64,000 nt of DNA. It comes from Solimonas sp. (GTDB taxonomy: Bacteria > Pseudomonadota > Gammaproteobacteria > Nevskiales > Nevskiaceae). Under the pieces are notes generated by a model, which was not told the DNA's origin, made no database searches, and was given only the letters and a program-made list of their open reading frames with translations. Position 1 is the stretch's first letter, and each line of letters opens with the position of its first letter. The position numbers and the translations under genes are program-made. This document shows positions 48,701 to 56,210 of this stretch, one piece after another. The DNA lies in NCBI GenBank assembly GCA_030149365.1, contig JASBRP010000051.1, positions 1 through 64,000 on the forward strand. The letters run 5' to 3'.

Positions 48701-51700
48701 CGCTGCCGCTGGAGCCGTCGATGACGATGCCCGGGGCGCGCAGCGCCAGCCGCCCGCCGCGCTCGAAGCCGTAGCCGAGCAGGGTCGCGCCGAGTTCGAT
48801 GGCGCCGGCGCCATCGAGCAGCTCGGTGGGCGTGGCGAGGTCGAGGTTACGGCCGAACGCGGCGCCGTTGACGACGAAGGTGGACAGCTCGATGGCGCCG
48901 GCGGTGCCGCGCACGACGTTGTCGCTGGTCCGCTGCAGCTTGCCGTTGGGCGCGATACGCGCGCCGCTCATGACGTCCAGGACACTGCCGGCCTCGAGGA
49001 AGATCGAGCCGGTCAGGTTGCTGACGGTGGGGGGAGTGCCGGGGTCTCCGCCTTCGCCGTTCTCGTCAGGCTCCGTCGGCGGCTCGCCCGGATCGGTCAG
49101 CAGCGAGGACTGCAGCGTGTTCAGGACGATCGAGCCGCCGTTGATGTAGGCGGCGCCGATGGCCTGGTCTTCGCCCCGCCCGGCGTCGTTGACGAACTGG
49201 CCGCGCACATTGAGGACGCTGTTGCCGCTGACCGTGATGTCGCCCGGCACCGCGCCCTCGTCCTCCTGGGTGGTGGAGCCGTCGAGGAAAGTGCGTCCGG
49301 TGGCGGTGAGCCTGATGCGGCCGGCCGGCGCCGTCAGGTCGCCGTCGATGGAGATGCGCGAGCCGCTCAGTTCGATCGCGGCGCCGCTGATGCGCGCGCC
49401 GTTGTCGCCGTCAGCGCTGCCGCCCGGCGTGACCATAACGTTGGCACCATCGACCACGCGGACTTCGCCGCCCATGGCGGCCGCATCCGGCAGGTCGCCG
49501 AGCACGCGCAGCACGCTGGCGCCGGAGGCGCGCACCATCGAGGCCGAGACCGGCGTCCACCAGGCCGGGTCGGCCAGGTCGGTGGGATCACCGCCGCGCT
49601 CGATCAGCTCGGAGGTGGCGCTGATGCCGCGCAGCAAATCCGGGGCCAGCGCTTCGACTACCGCGTAGCTGGGACCGGAGGTGGCGGTGTTCTGGTCCGG
49701 GAAGACCTGCGACAGGAAGTTGCCGCCGAACTGGATCGTGCCGCCCAGGGTGGGCGCCCCGGCCTTGACCTGACGCCGGCCGGAGACCGCGTGGGCATCG
49801 ATCTCGGCGGCGATCAGGCTGGTGCTCTGGCCGAACACGGTCAGTGTGCCGCCGCGTCCGCCGGCGATGTCCTCGGGCTCGAACACAGTGGCGGCGCCGG
49901 CCGACAACACCGGGTCCATGTAGTACTCGGTGACGTCCCAGCGATCGCTGCGCTGCGTCGTGCGGCCGGCGAAGCCGACGTAGCGTACGTTGGGGTCGGC
50001 ATCGGCGATATCGACGATGCTGCCGGAGGCCGTGATCAGGCGCGTGGCATTGCTCATGCCGCTGCCGTAGTGCAGGTAGCCGCCGGCGATGTTGAGCGAG
50101 GAACCCTGGTCGGCGATCACCTCGTTGCCGACCAGCTTGATGCTGCCGCCATTGGTGAGCAGCTCGCGCACGCCGCGCGGTATCTGCTCGACGTAGCCGG
50201 CGAGGTTGGCCAGCGGCGTGCCCACCCAGGACACGCCGTCGGCACGGGTGCCGAAGTCGCGGCTGTCGAACACGATCGGCGCGCGGAACAGGATGCTGTC
50301 GCGCTGCAGCGGCGAGTCGGCCAGCTCGTTCAGGCCCAGGCGCGGCACCGAGATCAGCACGTTGGCCAGCGACACGTCGACGTCCGCCAGGCCGGCGACA
50401 TCGATGCTGGCGTCTGGCGCGATGTAGACGCGTCCGGCGACGCCCTCCTCCTCCGCCACCACCGGGCGCACCGTGCTGCTGTCCTCGGTGATCGCCTGCA
50501 GGTTCACGCTGTGCCCCGGCGCGGTGATCATCGCGCCGCTGTCCAGCACGACGGCGGCGCCGACCACGTTCACCGACAGCGGCTTGAACTGCTCGTCGGC
50601 CGAATCGGAGGAATTGGTCTGGGACTTGTCGGCGTCCGGCAGGATCGTGGTCAGCGAGTCGCCGCTGAACGACACCAGGCCGTAGCGCCGCTGCAGCTCG
50701 GTGCTGTCGCTGGCCTTGATGTCGATGAAGCCCTGGCGCGCCACACTGGTGGTGGCGTGGACCACGCCGTCCTGCACCACGCGGGTGCCCACCAGCGACA
50801 CGCCGCCGCGCTGCGAGCTGATGAGGCCGGTGTTCTCGATGCTGAACACCGGCGTGATGTCGGCGTTGCCCTGGCTGGCGTCGGTCACTCGGCCAGCCGA
50901 GGCAACGTTGTAGCGCGCGCCGGCGGCGGTGGACGCCTGCAGCTGCACGCCGATGCCCGCGACCATGGCAAGCTGGCTGTCGCGGCCCTCGACCGTGCCG
51001 TCGATCAGCAGGTTGGGCGCCGCGATCAGGGCGAAGCCCTCGTCCTTCACCGACAGGTGCGCGCCGGCGACGATCTCGATGCTGCCCGGCAGCGCCTCGT
51101 CCAGCAGCTCTTCGCTGGCGATGCTCAGCATCGCGCTGCCGCTGCGCTGCGACAGTCCAAGGACAGAGCCCTGTGCCGTGCCGGGGGCCTGCGAACCCAG
51201 GCCGCTGGTGAGGAACAGGCGGTTGCTGTAGTCCAGGTCCGCCTGGGAGGATTCGCGCAGACCCTGCGAGCCGTCGCGCAGGTACAGCGGCAGCGTCGAT
51301 ACCACCAGCGAGTGCGTATCCACCGAACTGCCGGCGTCGAACAGGATGCCGTTCTGGTTGATGACGTAGACCGTGCCCTCGGCCTTGATCCCGCCCTGCA
51401 CCACCGAGGGCCGCACGCCGGGCTTGACGCGGTTGAGTGCCACCCAGTCGTTCTTGCCGTCGGCCTGGGTGCCCTCGCGCTGGTCGATGTGCAGCGTGGT
51501 GTTGGGACCGACGTTGAAGCTTTCCCAGGTCAGGATCGCCCGCTCGGCGGTCTGCTGCACCTCGACCGTGGTCCTGCCCTGCGACACCGACTCGGTCGGC
51601 AACTCGGCGTTGACCCAGAGGCACTGCGAGGCATTGAGGCAGGAGTTGGCGTTGCCGGCCTGCGACGCGGCCTCCATCGCCGGCACCAGGCCGCCCGGCG

Positions 51701-52094
51701 CCATGCCCTCCGGCACCGGCGGTGCCTGCAGCTGCGGGTTCTGCGCTGCGGCGCGCTGCCGCGCGACCTCGGCGTCAATCCGCTGGATCGACATCTGCAG
51801 GCTGCGGATCGAGCGCTGCGCGCGCTCCGCCGCCGCCTCCGGCGAGGACACGCCATTGGGCAGCGTCGGCTGGTTCGGCGTCGCGGGATTGCCGGTGGAT
51901 GGCTGCGGCCGCGCCTGCTGCGTCGCCCGCGCGGCGTTGAAGTACTGCGGCGAGCCAAAGCCGGAGGCAGCCTGCGCCGCCGGCGCGGTGGCCATGCCGA
52001 TCACGCTGAGCAGCGCCAGGCGCCGCAGCTGCCCGCCGGCCGACAGGCGCCACGCGGGTTCACGGGAGGTCGCTTTGGGGTGCGGGCGGGTCAT
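39753..52094 (-). CDS. Giant filamentous-haemagglutinin-like exoprotein (TpsA)
   Basis: The 4113-residue protein has an extended N-terminal signal region ending near 'APAAQA', a low-complexity stretch, and a TPS (haemagg_act) domain at about 150-320. The domain includes 'LPTESVSQGRTTVEVQQTAE', 'AILTWESFNVGPNTTLHIDQ' and 'GTVYVINQNGILF', a variant of the NPNGI motif. Most of the rest is a repetitive beta helix with 'GSISL/GRIRLTA'-like rungs. It is probably surface-exposed or secreted through TpsB and may act as adhesin or matrix protein. The C-terminus probably holds the DUF3739-type region seen in PdtA-like proteins; I could not verify this. The frame is uninterrupted for 12.3 kb. Confidence 0.92.
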   Translation of the reverse strand: MTRPHPKATSREPAWRLSAGGQLRRLALLSVIGMATAPAAQAASGFGSPQYFNAARATQQARPQPSTGNPATPNQPTLPNGVSSPEAAAERAQRSIRSLQMSIQRIDAEVARQRAAAQNPQLQAPPVPEGMAPGGLVPAMEAASQAGNANSCLNASQCLWVNAELPTESVSQGRTTVEVQQTAERAILTWESFNVGPNTTLHIDQREGTQADGKNDWVALNRVKPGVRPSVVQGGIKAEGTVYVINQNGILFDAGSSVDTHSLVVSTLPLYLRDGSQGLRESSQADLDYSNRLFLTSGLGSQAPGTAQGSVLGLSQRSGSAMLSIASEELLDEALPGSIEIVAGAHLSVKDEGFALIAAPNLLIDGTVEGRDSQLAMVAGIGVQLQASTAAGARYNVASAGRVTDASQGNADITPVFSIENTGLISSQRGGVSLVGTRVVQDGVVHATTSVARQGFIDIKASDSTELQRRYGLVSFSGDSLTTILPDADKSQTNSSDSADEQFKPLSVNVVGAAVVLDSGAMITAPGHSVNLQAITEDSSTVRPVVAEEEGVAGRVYIAPDASIDVAGLADVDVSLANVLISVPRLGLNELADSPLQRDSILFRAPIVFDSRDFGTRADGVSWVGTPLANLAGYVEQIPRGVRELLTNGGSIKLVGNEVIADQGSSLNIAGGYLHYGSGMSNATRLITASGSIVDIADADPNVRYVGFAGRTTQRSDRWDVTEYYMDPVLSAGAATVFEPEDIAGGRGGTLTVFGQSTSLIAAEIDAHAVSGRRQVKAGAPTLGGTIQFGGNFLSQVFPDQNTATSGPSYAVVEALAPDLLRGISATSELIERGGDPTDLADPAWWTPVSASMVRASGASVLRVLGDLPDAAAMGGEVRVVDGANVMVTPGGSADGDNGARISGAAIELSGSRISIDGDLTAPAGRIRLTATGRTFLDGSTTQEDEGAVPGDITVSGNSVLNVRGQFVNDAGRGEDQAIGAAYINGGSIVLNTLQSSLLTDPGEPPTEPDENGEGGDPGTPPTVSNLTGSIFLEAGSVLDVMSGARIAPNGKLQRTSDNVVRGTAGAIELSTFVVNGAAFGRNLDLATPTELLDGAGAIELGATLLGYGFERGGRLALRAPGIVIDGSSGSDAQGFLSLDPALFNAGEADAAGNLASGGFAAFRLEGVYDAIVQAGMELDISPTNFLLRMPAAGESLPLANLASGGDIVQGLLDGSLAIGQLDELHRRPARFELYSGDYLNWVAGERNGQLVPPDLGESGVTGTTLIDEGALIQADARSTIIIGSHNQVTMLGTLRSYGGDVTLTVDTARGGYLNNPGSIANPYTSNNKSVFLGAESLIDVSGTRLLDTTTVPEGSSDIPVGDIIGGGRVTLTADTGYIVALNASDELDEEVEDEGADLRAGVSANIPKFGDNTGGSGGSGGNNEEENPARSGLGARIDISGAAGFVGLYAPCAREDQATRLVSDAGRLRIGAASGLYFNGVIDAQAGGSSAQGGSLSVVALNPLLQPENGYTGARRMTIGDRTAGVPDNFLEPGLPVTQLPRGVIAFTTDVLKDSGIESLSLGSDPTLSKEPVPIDIITDIDLRLGRELQINTMLLSARPAVPDTGRMKPIEVNLSATYVAIHGYSEDVGVYNDFEDIVGPGLAETRQPISELSIDSRILDIGGQMAIENFKDVNLTGSDEIRFLTPPQYSSFAAGGSGEYSSVPGVLLVGGNASFTAGRIYPATGQTQIVIADNHLRRSDLEMILRPTQRDPDTGEPLTTLRTMYEANTAVVRFERSGSSSGDQKPLSVGGRLVVTAAEIEQNGALYAPGGQIQLGISGDQILEGVNDDSQVFNYDLLPYFRFALPTVVLEDAYHWELSPGDAEKPDAAARRYEKLAYADPLETDDIVAYENPVRTQAGIETITRKVKFGNGSLTSVSLAGLTLPYGRTIDGLNLVYNGTGDHRASLPDLQQAPDKRVGAVGATVEMNSGARIDISGGGDLLASEFVAGTGGSRDVLSSSNISFAGGEERLVSQFPDGRDVYAIVPGYSGVAPFDPEFTRRDPDGAGGTQIAASESTRAPLVGRAVYLSGVPGLPAGVYTLLPGAYAALPGAFRVVQDTRGGAQEMAEVGANRQLADGTLQVSGHYIDRLSGARSTHDASFLVQSQAVWSRYSQYDFNSLNSYFNALETIGNRALRAPGDGGTLALAGVNRLTLDGQISGRAPAGLDGPEIQLSAPRLQIVDSGSAEGGVLALDVDSLNALGASRLLLGATGGPTADGIEELYVGAATVVAANRTALRAGEIILVAQGESSGDGVVVQQGAQLVAEGVASGRSGNEISIGGEGTRQRQVTDPDAGDGSIIDADPDEFNISGNGAFLQLSVNRASTPGRSVVSGIDGPDEIAFGNVSIAAGALLSGAGSVSLDATGGMALSAGARLGGKAFSASTRNITLAAGDGAGGNGDLLLGQSLQQQLAGIDEVYLQASEGISFLGDVSLRARQRVELITGQIIGNGGAALIESGSVVFSNQQGAFGFGAAGNGSLTVRASEIELLGDRSAAGATLGFDGFGKVDLDAGRAVIAAGKGTLQFGGADLNLDAPLFTTVSAADLSLNSIGRLQALGGQDNTAAASSEGLGGSFSFAADSIDWNTTARASAGGIRLEAGGDIVLGAAARLDAGGAVFQAYDRKLALAAGQIDLRSRQGEIRLGEGSQLDVSAGTAGGDAGRIVLRSDADQVVLAGELAGNRAAGFDGAELVIGSRGAISLDDVAARAATGGIDGAVRLRSGSGDLALGAGRTLSAEQVQLVADGGAVRIGGTIDAAGSEGGGIALYGQRAVEIDGRLLASATSAAADGGRIEIGVGADDTTALDASHGYRAVSAAQAGHIDIGAGAVLDVSGQGGEIKLRAPVLDDQRVPVNVAGGATIRGDADPELEIYARWDAADAGSGPTHFSGVIDPSGAAGGGAAGDNARFITETLAGYVNSPGWQIDNSLGQAAGWRQRAGIDLTNGSNAINGGDIVVARDWNLAAGHLDANGNPVLDFRTAGVAPSINLRALGDVQVGASISDGFFQAANPFAPGTIDNSLAPVATAANPLPLATASLLGTQGGKAYDSASLRIVAGADVGSADPLALAAPQQRGNKGSVILSGHQSAESNAPGNEGRQIVTPTMIRTGVGSIDVVAAQDIRMIDSQAPGVIYTAGHAGIEGVVRPTQTALQAAAEGQAPVLDTGNVQPRDAGDLRLSAGRDIVSVATVTDSDGSRTGAAGTDLSQFWWPWMQASCITTVAGCGTRTDSSSINFGMFAQGVLSMGGDVSVNAGRDINALSVSMPTTWTRSGDQRQLAIGGGGELTVDAGGDIRGGSYFVGSGEAELRAGGSVIDPILALQDAQVSAEAARGLSIGGIFNPSYLFTNFDANAYSAASAVRLVTAAGDARLGTAAVLPGSRYGSIPGVTRSLVQDGAAWVLPAHLSVAAASGNIVLSRGGELFPSSDGQLELLAQRNITLQGRSNSGERLGLIDALASLLPSIDNPLTPALLPASGSYIDQGPQSNFLLRDPSLLHAHDTEPVRIYSVGGSLLNGYRAADAASAADPLGTPQYVTSGNGLRLLLDKPATVRAGLDIVNLYFSGQNFYESDITTIAAGRDLLNPELQRTRFVPLIELGGAGTLAVSAGRNLGPITSAGDARDAGYLFKGAEQFPGIRTVGNSNNLYLEREGADISVSYGVGPGMNLVEFAKAYIDPTVNHDPLDPNDRLGTPDYSTVLVAFVRQQLIDAQARDGQDRGAEIAALDPASAWTLFQGLALEQRQKFVGRVFLDILNQVGLDYNAVTRRVVDRNHPDGVEYNADNILYAGQYGRGYKAIDALFPHGLGYTQNALDGSRNGAIVSRTTGTLDMRGSTVQTRFGGDIDILGPGGPVLIGSTSAPPFTAETGNTAAVGPSSQGILALQEGSIRMFTDQSVLLAQSRVFTQQGGDLLMWSSNGDINAGKGAKTSSSIPPLKFSCDDNLFCTVDTGSQVSGAGIAALQSKPGLPAGAANLVAPSGTVDAGDAGIRASGSLNVAALQVANADNIQVSGGKFDLPNSSVDSGTAQAANSVAGAVSAMADQAGGGQNRRDAELQLFVEFLTPAAPSDCAEGGKNGDCP

Positions 52095-52141
52095 GGTTCG
52101 GCTCCTGCGGCGTATCGGGGGTTACGGCAGCCAAGCAGCAG

Positions 52142-52579
52142 CTAGGCGGCTGCCGGTGCATGCACCGGCAGGGTCCTGAGGTAGGCGATGAATTCGTGCA
52201 TGACGCGGTCCCAGAGCTCGCAGTAGCCGCGCAGGCACAGCGCGGCATCACCGGCGGCGACGAAGGCATCCATCGCCAGCACCAGGGTCTGCTGCGTCAG
52301 GTAGAGGCGCGCGAAGCGCTTGGTCTCGTTCCAGCGGCCAACCTGCTCGGCGAGCACATGGCCCTCGACGTGGATCAGGCAGCTGAACGTGAAATCGACG
52401 TGGCCCTCGGCGCGATCCGGCGCGCGGTTGCCGGGCACCACGATGAAGCCCAGGCCCTGCACCGCGCTCTGCAGCACCGGGCGGCCGTCCGGCTGCTCCG
52501 CGACATGGGCGCGGAAGCCGCTGGCGCGCAGCGCCTCGGCGGCCTGGTCGAGGCTGAGGCTGGAGATGAGGGTGCTCAT
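52142..52579 (-). CDS. YbjN-like protein
   Basis: The 145-residue cytoplasmic protein is recognised by 'EALRASGFRAHVAEQPDGRP', 'LGFIVVPGNRA' and 'VGRWNETKRFARLYL', the pattern of the YbjN (type III chaperone-like) fold. YbjN proteins are thought to influence motility and biofilm traits, without a settled mechanism. It lies between the coiled-coil gene (4-bp overlap) and tpsA (47 bp), so it may act as a secretion-system chaperone or regulator for the exoprotein. That is inference. Confidence 0.72.
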   Translation of the reverse strand: MSTLISSLSLDQAAEALRASGFRAHVAEQPDGRPVLQSAVQGLGFIVVPGNRAPDRAEGHVDFTFSCLIHVEGHVLAEQVGRWNETKRFARLYLTQQTLVLAMDAFVAAGDAALCLRGYCELWDRVMHEFIAYLRTLPVHAPAAA

Positions 52580-53220
52580 GGGTTCTTCACCGGGTCGGTT
52601 TCTGCCGCGGCGGCGGGCGGCGGCTCGCGGACGGTCAGGTCGTCCACGCGGATTTCGTAGGCCTGAACGCGCCGCTCCAGCTGCGCACCGCGCAGGCCGG
52701 TGATCGGCTCCTTGGCCAGCAGCACGTCGCCCATGCCGCGGTCGCGATAGCGACCGGCCAGCTCATCGGCGATCGACACCAGGGCCTGGTTGCTGGCGCT
52801 GCACTCGGCCAGCGCCTTGCTGTTGCGCTCGGCCTCGCGGTGCTCCGCCAGCAGCTTCTTCTGCGCCTCCAGGCGGGCGGTGCGCTCGGTCTCGGCCAGC
52901 TTCTTCTGCGCCGCAAGCTCTGCCGCGTGCGCGGCCGCCTGCTGTTCCAGCTTCTGGCGCAGCTGGCCCTGCTCGCCGCGCAGGCGCCCCAAGTCGCGCT
53001 GGGCGCGTGCGGCGACTTCGGTGTCTTCCCGGGGCTTGGCCGTGGCCTGCGCCAGCTGCGCCTTGAGGCTGGCGTTCTCGTCGGCCAGGGCGCGCATCTG
53101 CGTGATCGTGCTGCGCAGCTGCTCGCGCAGGCGCTCGTCCATCTTCTCGGCCTGCGCCGGCAGCACCGCCAGCAGGGCCAGGATTCCCGCCGACAAGACC
53201 GCAGTGCGTGGAGCGTTCAT
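52576..53220 (-). CDS. Exported coiled-coil protein of the TPS operon
   Basis: The 214-residue product has a signal peptide (about 1-24, AQA) followed by a long coiled coil (about 28-140; 'RSTITQMRALADENASLKAQ') and a C-terminal region ending 'RVQAYEIRVDDLTVRE'. No known domain is recognised. It could be a periplasmic spacer or chaperone for the exoprotein. The start at ATG 53220 is chosen over an open upstream extension because it begins the signal peptide. It overlaps the YbjN-like gene by 4 bases. Confidence 0.72.
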   Translation of the reverse strand: MNAPRTAVLSAGILALLAVLPAQAEKMDERLREQLRSTITQMRALADENASLKAQLAQATAKPREDTEVAARAQRDLGRLRGEQGQLRQKLEQQAAAHAAELAAQKKLAETERTARLEAQKKLLAEHREAERNSKALAECSASNQALVSIADELAGRYRDRGMGDVLLAKEPITGLRGAQLERRVQAYEIRVDDLTVREPPPAAAAETDPVKNP

Positions 53221-53228
53221 GGCGTCCT

Positions 53229-55043
53229 CTAGAATTTCACGGTGACGTCGAGCTGCCAGACATCGACAGCGAAGCGCTGCGAGCTGATCTCCTTGGCGCC
53301 GAAGTAGCGCGAACCCAGCACCGCCGAGCGCGAGAAGGCCCAGTTGCCGCCCAGGTAGTAGCCTTCGGCGTTGGTACCGCCGAGATGGAAGTCGGAGTCG
53401 GTGAAGGCATCGAGCACGGCATCGCTCTCGACGTAGCGGTAGCCCAGGGTCATCTGCCACTCGTTGCGCTGGCGTACCAGCGGGTTGCCGACGCGCAGCT
53501 GTGCCTGCCAGGCATCGCCGCCGCCGTCCCAGGGGCAGTCGCTGATCGGCGAGGCGGGCGTCGGGCAGGCGCGGCGGTTGTTGTCCGGCGGGTTGTTGTT
53601 CTGCAGCGGGTCGGTGCTGCGGGCGCGCAGCTCGTCCTCCTCCAGCTCGAGGTTCCTGGCGGCGTCGAGATCGAGGCCCAGGCGCAGGCCGCCGCCCAGC
53701 GGCATGTCCCAGGTGAGGGACATCGCCACCACGCTGAAGCCGCTCGACAGGCCGAAGAACTGGAAGTCCGGGTCGCCGGGGTTGGCGAGCTGCGTGTTGC
53801 GGATCTGGAACACGGTGTTGCCCTTCTGCATGAAGCCGGGGCGCGTGTCGTCGGTGTCGCAGGGCACCGAGGCGCTGGGCGCGTTGCAGGGGCTGGAGCG
53901 CTCGCCCTGGACGTCAATGAACTTGAAGAAGCCGAGGCCCGCGCGGACCAGCTGGTCGTCCAGCACGCTGCTGCGCAGGTCGACCTGCGAACCGAACATC
54001 CACTTGTTCTGCCCCTCGCTCTTGACGATGCTGTTGGAGGGGAAGTTGGGATCGGTGTTCTCCACCGAGTAGAAGCCGGTGGCGAAGCGCAGCGCGTCCT
54101 CGCCGGCGAAGGCGTGGCGGTAGCGCAAGCCGATGCCGTCGAAGCTCAGGTCGCGATCCCAGATCAGGTCGGTGCCGGTGGCGAAGAGGTTGGGCGTGCG
54201 GCCGATGTCCACCACCAGCCCCTTGACCGGCGCGTAACGGATGTAGGCGCGGTCCAGCACCAGGCTGGGCTTGTTGAAGCTGGTGCCGATCGTCTGGTTG
54301 TTGCTCACCGGGTTGGTGGTGTTGCCGGTGGAGAGGCGCAGGTTCAGCTCCACTTCCTCGGACACGGCGTAGCCGACGCCTAGCTTGGCGCGCAGCTTGG
54401 GCACGTCGCGGTCCTGGCTGCTGTTCAGCGTCGGGATCGTCACCACCTGGCCCTGCGGCAGGTTGGTGTTGGCGTTGATCGGGCCGCTGCGGTTGGCCTC
54501 CTGGTAGTTCACGAACACGCCGTTGCGGTTGCCGAAGTCGGCGCGCTCGTAGCGCGCCATCACCTCGCCCTCGAAGCGGATCTTGCGCACCCACTCCGGC
54601 ACCTGCTCCGGCTGCGCCCAGTTCTCGCGCCGCGCCTGGTCGAGGATCTCGGCACGCAGCTCATCCTTGATCTGGCTGCGCTGCGTCTCGGACAGGTAGG
54701 GCACGCGGACCTTGCCGCCCTTGCCGTTCGGCGCAGCGTTGCCCGCGCCGGCCGGTGCGGGTGCGGCGGCCTTGGGTGCCGGCGGCGGCAGCGATTCGCC
54801 CAGGCCGGGCGTCATCTGCATGTCGGCCGGCAGGGCCGCCGGTGCCGGCGCGGAGGTCGCTACCGGCTCGGTGGTCACCGGCTCGACAACCGCCTGCGGC
54901 TGCGCCGGGGCCGGCACGACTTCGGCCGGCGCTTCCGACGGTTCCGCCGCGATGCCCAGCGCGGGCAGCAGGAACAGCAGGGCCGACAGCGGCCGGCGGT
55001 GGCGCGGCAGCGCGAGGAAGGGATCGGTGTTCATGGTCGACAT
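53229..55043 (-). CDS. Putative porin (Porin_5-type) of the TPS operon
   Basis: The 604-residue protein has a signal peptide (cut near 'GIAA'), an Ala/Pro-rich periplasmic linker (about 35-110), a short coiled segment ('SQIKDELRAEILDQARRENW'), then an outer-membrane barrel ending in 'AVDVWQLDVTVKF' with terminal Phe. The blocks 'VRKIRFEGEVMARYERADFG' and 'DRAYIRYAPVKGLVVDIGR' match putative porins of the Porin_5 type. The linker could connect to the TonB-type module or peptidoglycan. ATG 55034 is an alternative start; neither has a strong site. Confidence 0.78.
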   Translation of the reverse strand: MSTMNTDPFLALPRHRRPLSALLFLLPALGIAAEPSEAPAEVVPAPAQPQAVVEPVTTEPVATSAPAPAALPADMQMTPGLGESLPPPAPKAAAPAPAGAGNAAPNGKGGKVRVPYLSETQRSQIKDELRAEILDQARRENWAQPEQVPEWVRKIRFEGEVMARYERADFGNRNGVFVNYQEANRSGPINANTNLPQGQVVTIPTLNSSQDRDVPKLRAKLGVGYAVSEEVELNLRLSTGNTTNPVSNNQTIGTSFNKPSLVLDRAYIRYAPVKGLVVDIGRTPNLFATGTDLIWDRDLSFDGIGLRYRHAFAGEDALRFATGFYSVENTDPNFPSNSIVKSEGQNKWMFGSQVDLRSSVLDDQLVRAGLGFFKFIDVQGERSSPCNAPSASVPCDTDDTRPGFMQKGNTVFQIRNTQLANPGDPDFQFFGLSSGFSVVAMSLTWDMPLGGGLRLGLDLDAARNLELEEDELRARSTDPLQNNNPPDNNRRACPTPASPISDCPWDGGGDAWQAQLRVGNPLVRQRNEWQMTLGYRYVESDAVLDAFTDSDFHLGGTNAEGYYLGGNWAFSRSAVLGSRYFGAKEISSQRFAVDVWQLDVTVKF

Positions 55044-55079
55044 GGTTGGTCTGCGAAATCGGATTCGGTGGAACGCGGG

Positions 55080-55781
55080 CTAGTCGCCCAGCCGCAAAGA
55101 GCTCTTGCGCGAGCTCAGGCGCAGGGGCAGTGGCGAGGGCATGCCGGCGGGAGGTGTGCCGAGGTCTAGGCTGCCGACGACCTTCTGCAGCAGCCGGTCG
55201 GCATCGCGATCGCCGGTGGACCCGACGATGCCCACCGTCTGGACCCGGCCGTCGGCACCGATCGCCAGCTGCACGTCGGCGCTGAACTTCTGGTCCCTGA
55301 AGCGGGGCTGGCGTTTGAGTGCCTCGAGGATGCGGTCGCGGATCCTGGCCTTGTAGGCGCCGAACGGATCGGTGCCGATGCCACCGGTGCTACCAGGGCC
55401 GCCGCGGCCGCCGCCGCTGCCCGCCTGGACGCCGAAACTGTCGTTGCCCGCGGGCGCATCCGTCGTGACCGGTGCATCCGCAGGCGGTTCAGGCGGCGGC
55501 TTGGCGTCGAGCTCCTCGACCTTCATCTCCGGCGTCGGCTGCTTCTCTTCCACAACATCTTCCGGCTTGGGCGGAGGCGGCGGGGGTGGCGGCGGGGGCG
55601 GCGGAGGCGTGAGCAGCTTGAGCTGCACTACCGAGGATACGGTCTTCTTCGGCGCTTCCTTCTTGCCGGCGATCAACAGGATCAGCCCGCCCACCAGCAG
55701 TACGCCGACGACGCCGACGATCCAGGCGCCCAGGGGCGCCCGTCGCCGCTTGCCGCCTGCCCTGTGCTGGGACTTGCTCAT
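55080..55781 (-). CDS. TonB-family protein
   Basis: The 233-residue protein has one N-terminal membrane helix (about 18-38), a run of 13 consecutive prolines (59-71) and a Pro/Glu-rich spacer, then a Gly-rich stretch and a C-terminal TonB-like domain ('ILEALKRQPRFRDQKFSADV', 'IGADGRVQTVGIVGSTGDRD'). TonB proteins transmit inner-membrane proton-motive force to outer-membrane transporters. It follows exbD by 10 bp and is dedicated to this operon, probably energising its porin or TpsB-linked step. Confidence 0.85.
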   Translation of the reverse strand: MSKSQHRAGGKRRRAPLGAWIVGVVGVLLVGGLILLIAGKKEAPKKTVSSVVQLKLLTPPPPPPPPPPPPPKPEDVVEEKQPTPEMKVEELDAKPPPEPPADAPVTTDAPAGNDSFGVQAGSGGGRGGPGSTGGIGTDPFGAYKARIRDRILEALKRQPRFRDQKFSADVQLAIGADGRVQTVGIVGSTGDRDADRLLQKVVGSLDLGTPPAGMPSPLPLRLSSRKSSLRLGD

Positions 55782-55791
55782 CGCGACACGC

Positions 55792-56190
55792 CTACTTCGC
55801 GCGCTGGGTCACCAGGCCCAGCTGCGTGATGTCGAGCTCGCCCAGCAGGGCAAGCACGTCCATCACGTTCTGGTACTGGGTCGCGCTGTCGCCGCGCACG
55901 ATTACCGGCAGGTCCGGCGTCTCCGCCTTCTTCTGCAGCAAGCGGGTCTTCAGGTCCTCGCGCGTCACCGGGATCGCGTCCATGAAGATCGCGCCCTGGT
56001 CGTTGATCGTGATCGCCACGGTCTTGGACTTGGAAAGGCTGGGCTGCGAGCTGGCCTTGGGCAGGTTGACCTTCACGCCCTGCACCGCCGCCGTGGTCAT
56101 GACGATGAAGATCACCAGCAGGCAATACGCCAGGTCCAGCATCGGCGTGACGTTGATGTCGTCGTAGGGTTTGTCTTCCTGGATCTGCAT
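55792..56190 (-). CDS. ExbD/TolR family protein
   Basis: The 132-residue protein has a short cytoplasmic start, one membrane helix with the proton-relay Asp19 ('NVTPMLDLAYCLLVIFIV') and a periplasmic domain ('VNLPKASSQPSLSKSKTVAI', 'PVIVRGDSATQYQNVMDVLA'). Together with the ExbB-type protein it forms the stator/motor complex. The order ExbB-ExbD-TonB is canonical. Confidence 0.9.
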   Translation of the reverse strand: MQIQEDKPYDDINVTPMLDLAYCLLVIFIVMTTAAVQGVKVNLPKASSQPSLSKSKTVAITINDQGAIFMDAIPVTREDLKTRLLQKKAETPDLPVIVRGDSATQYQNVMDVLALLGELDITQLGLVTQRAK

Positions 56191-56210
56191 GGCGCGCTCC
56201 GGTCAGTCCG

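Noticed and set aside
49791..52145. 784-codon plus-strand frame opposite the tpsA 5' end
   Set aside because: Same compositional shadow as above; no fold or signal.
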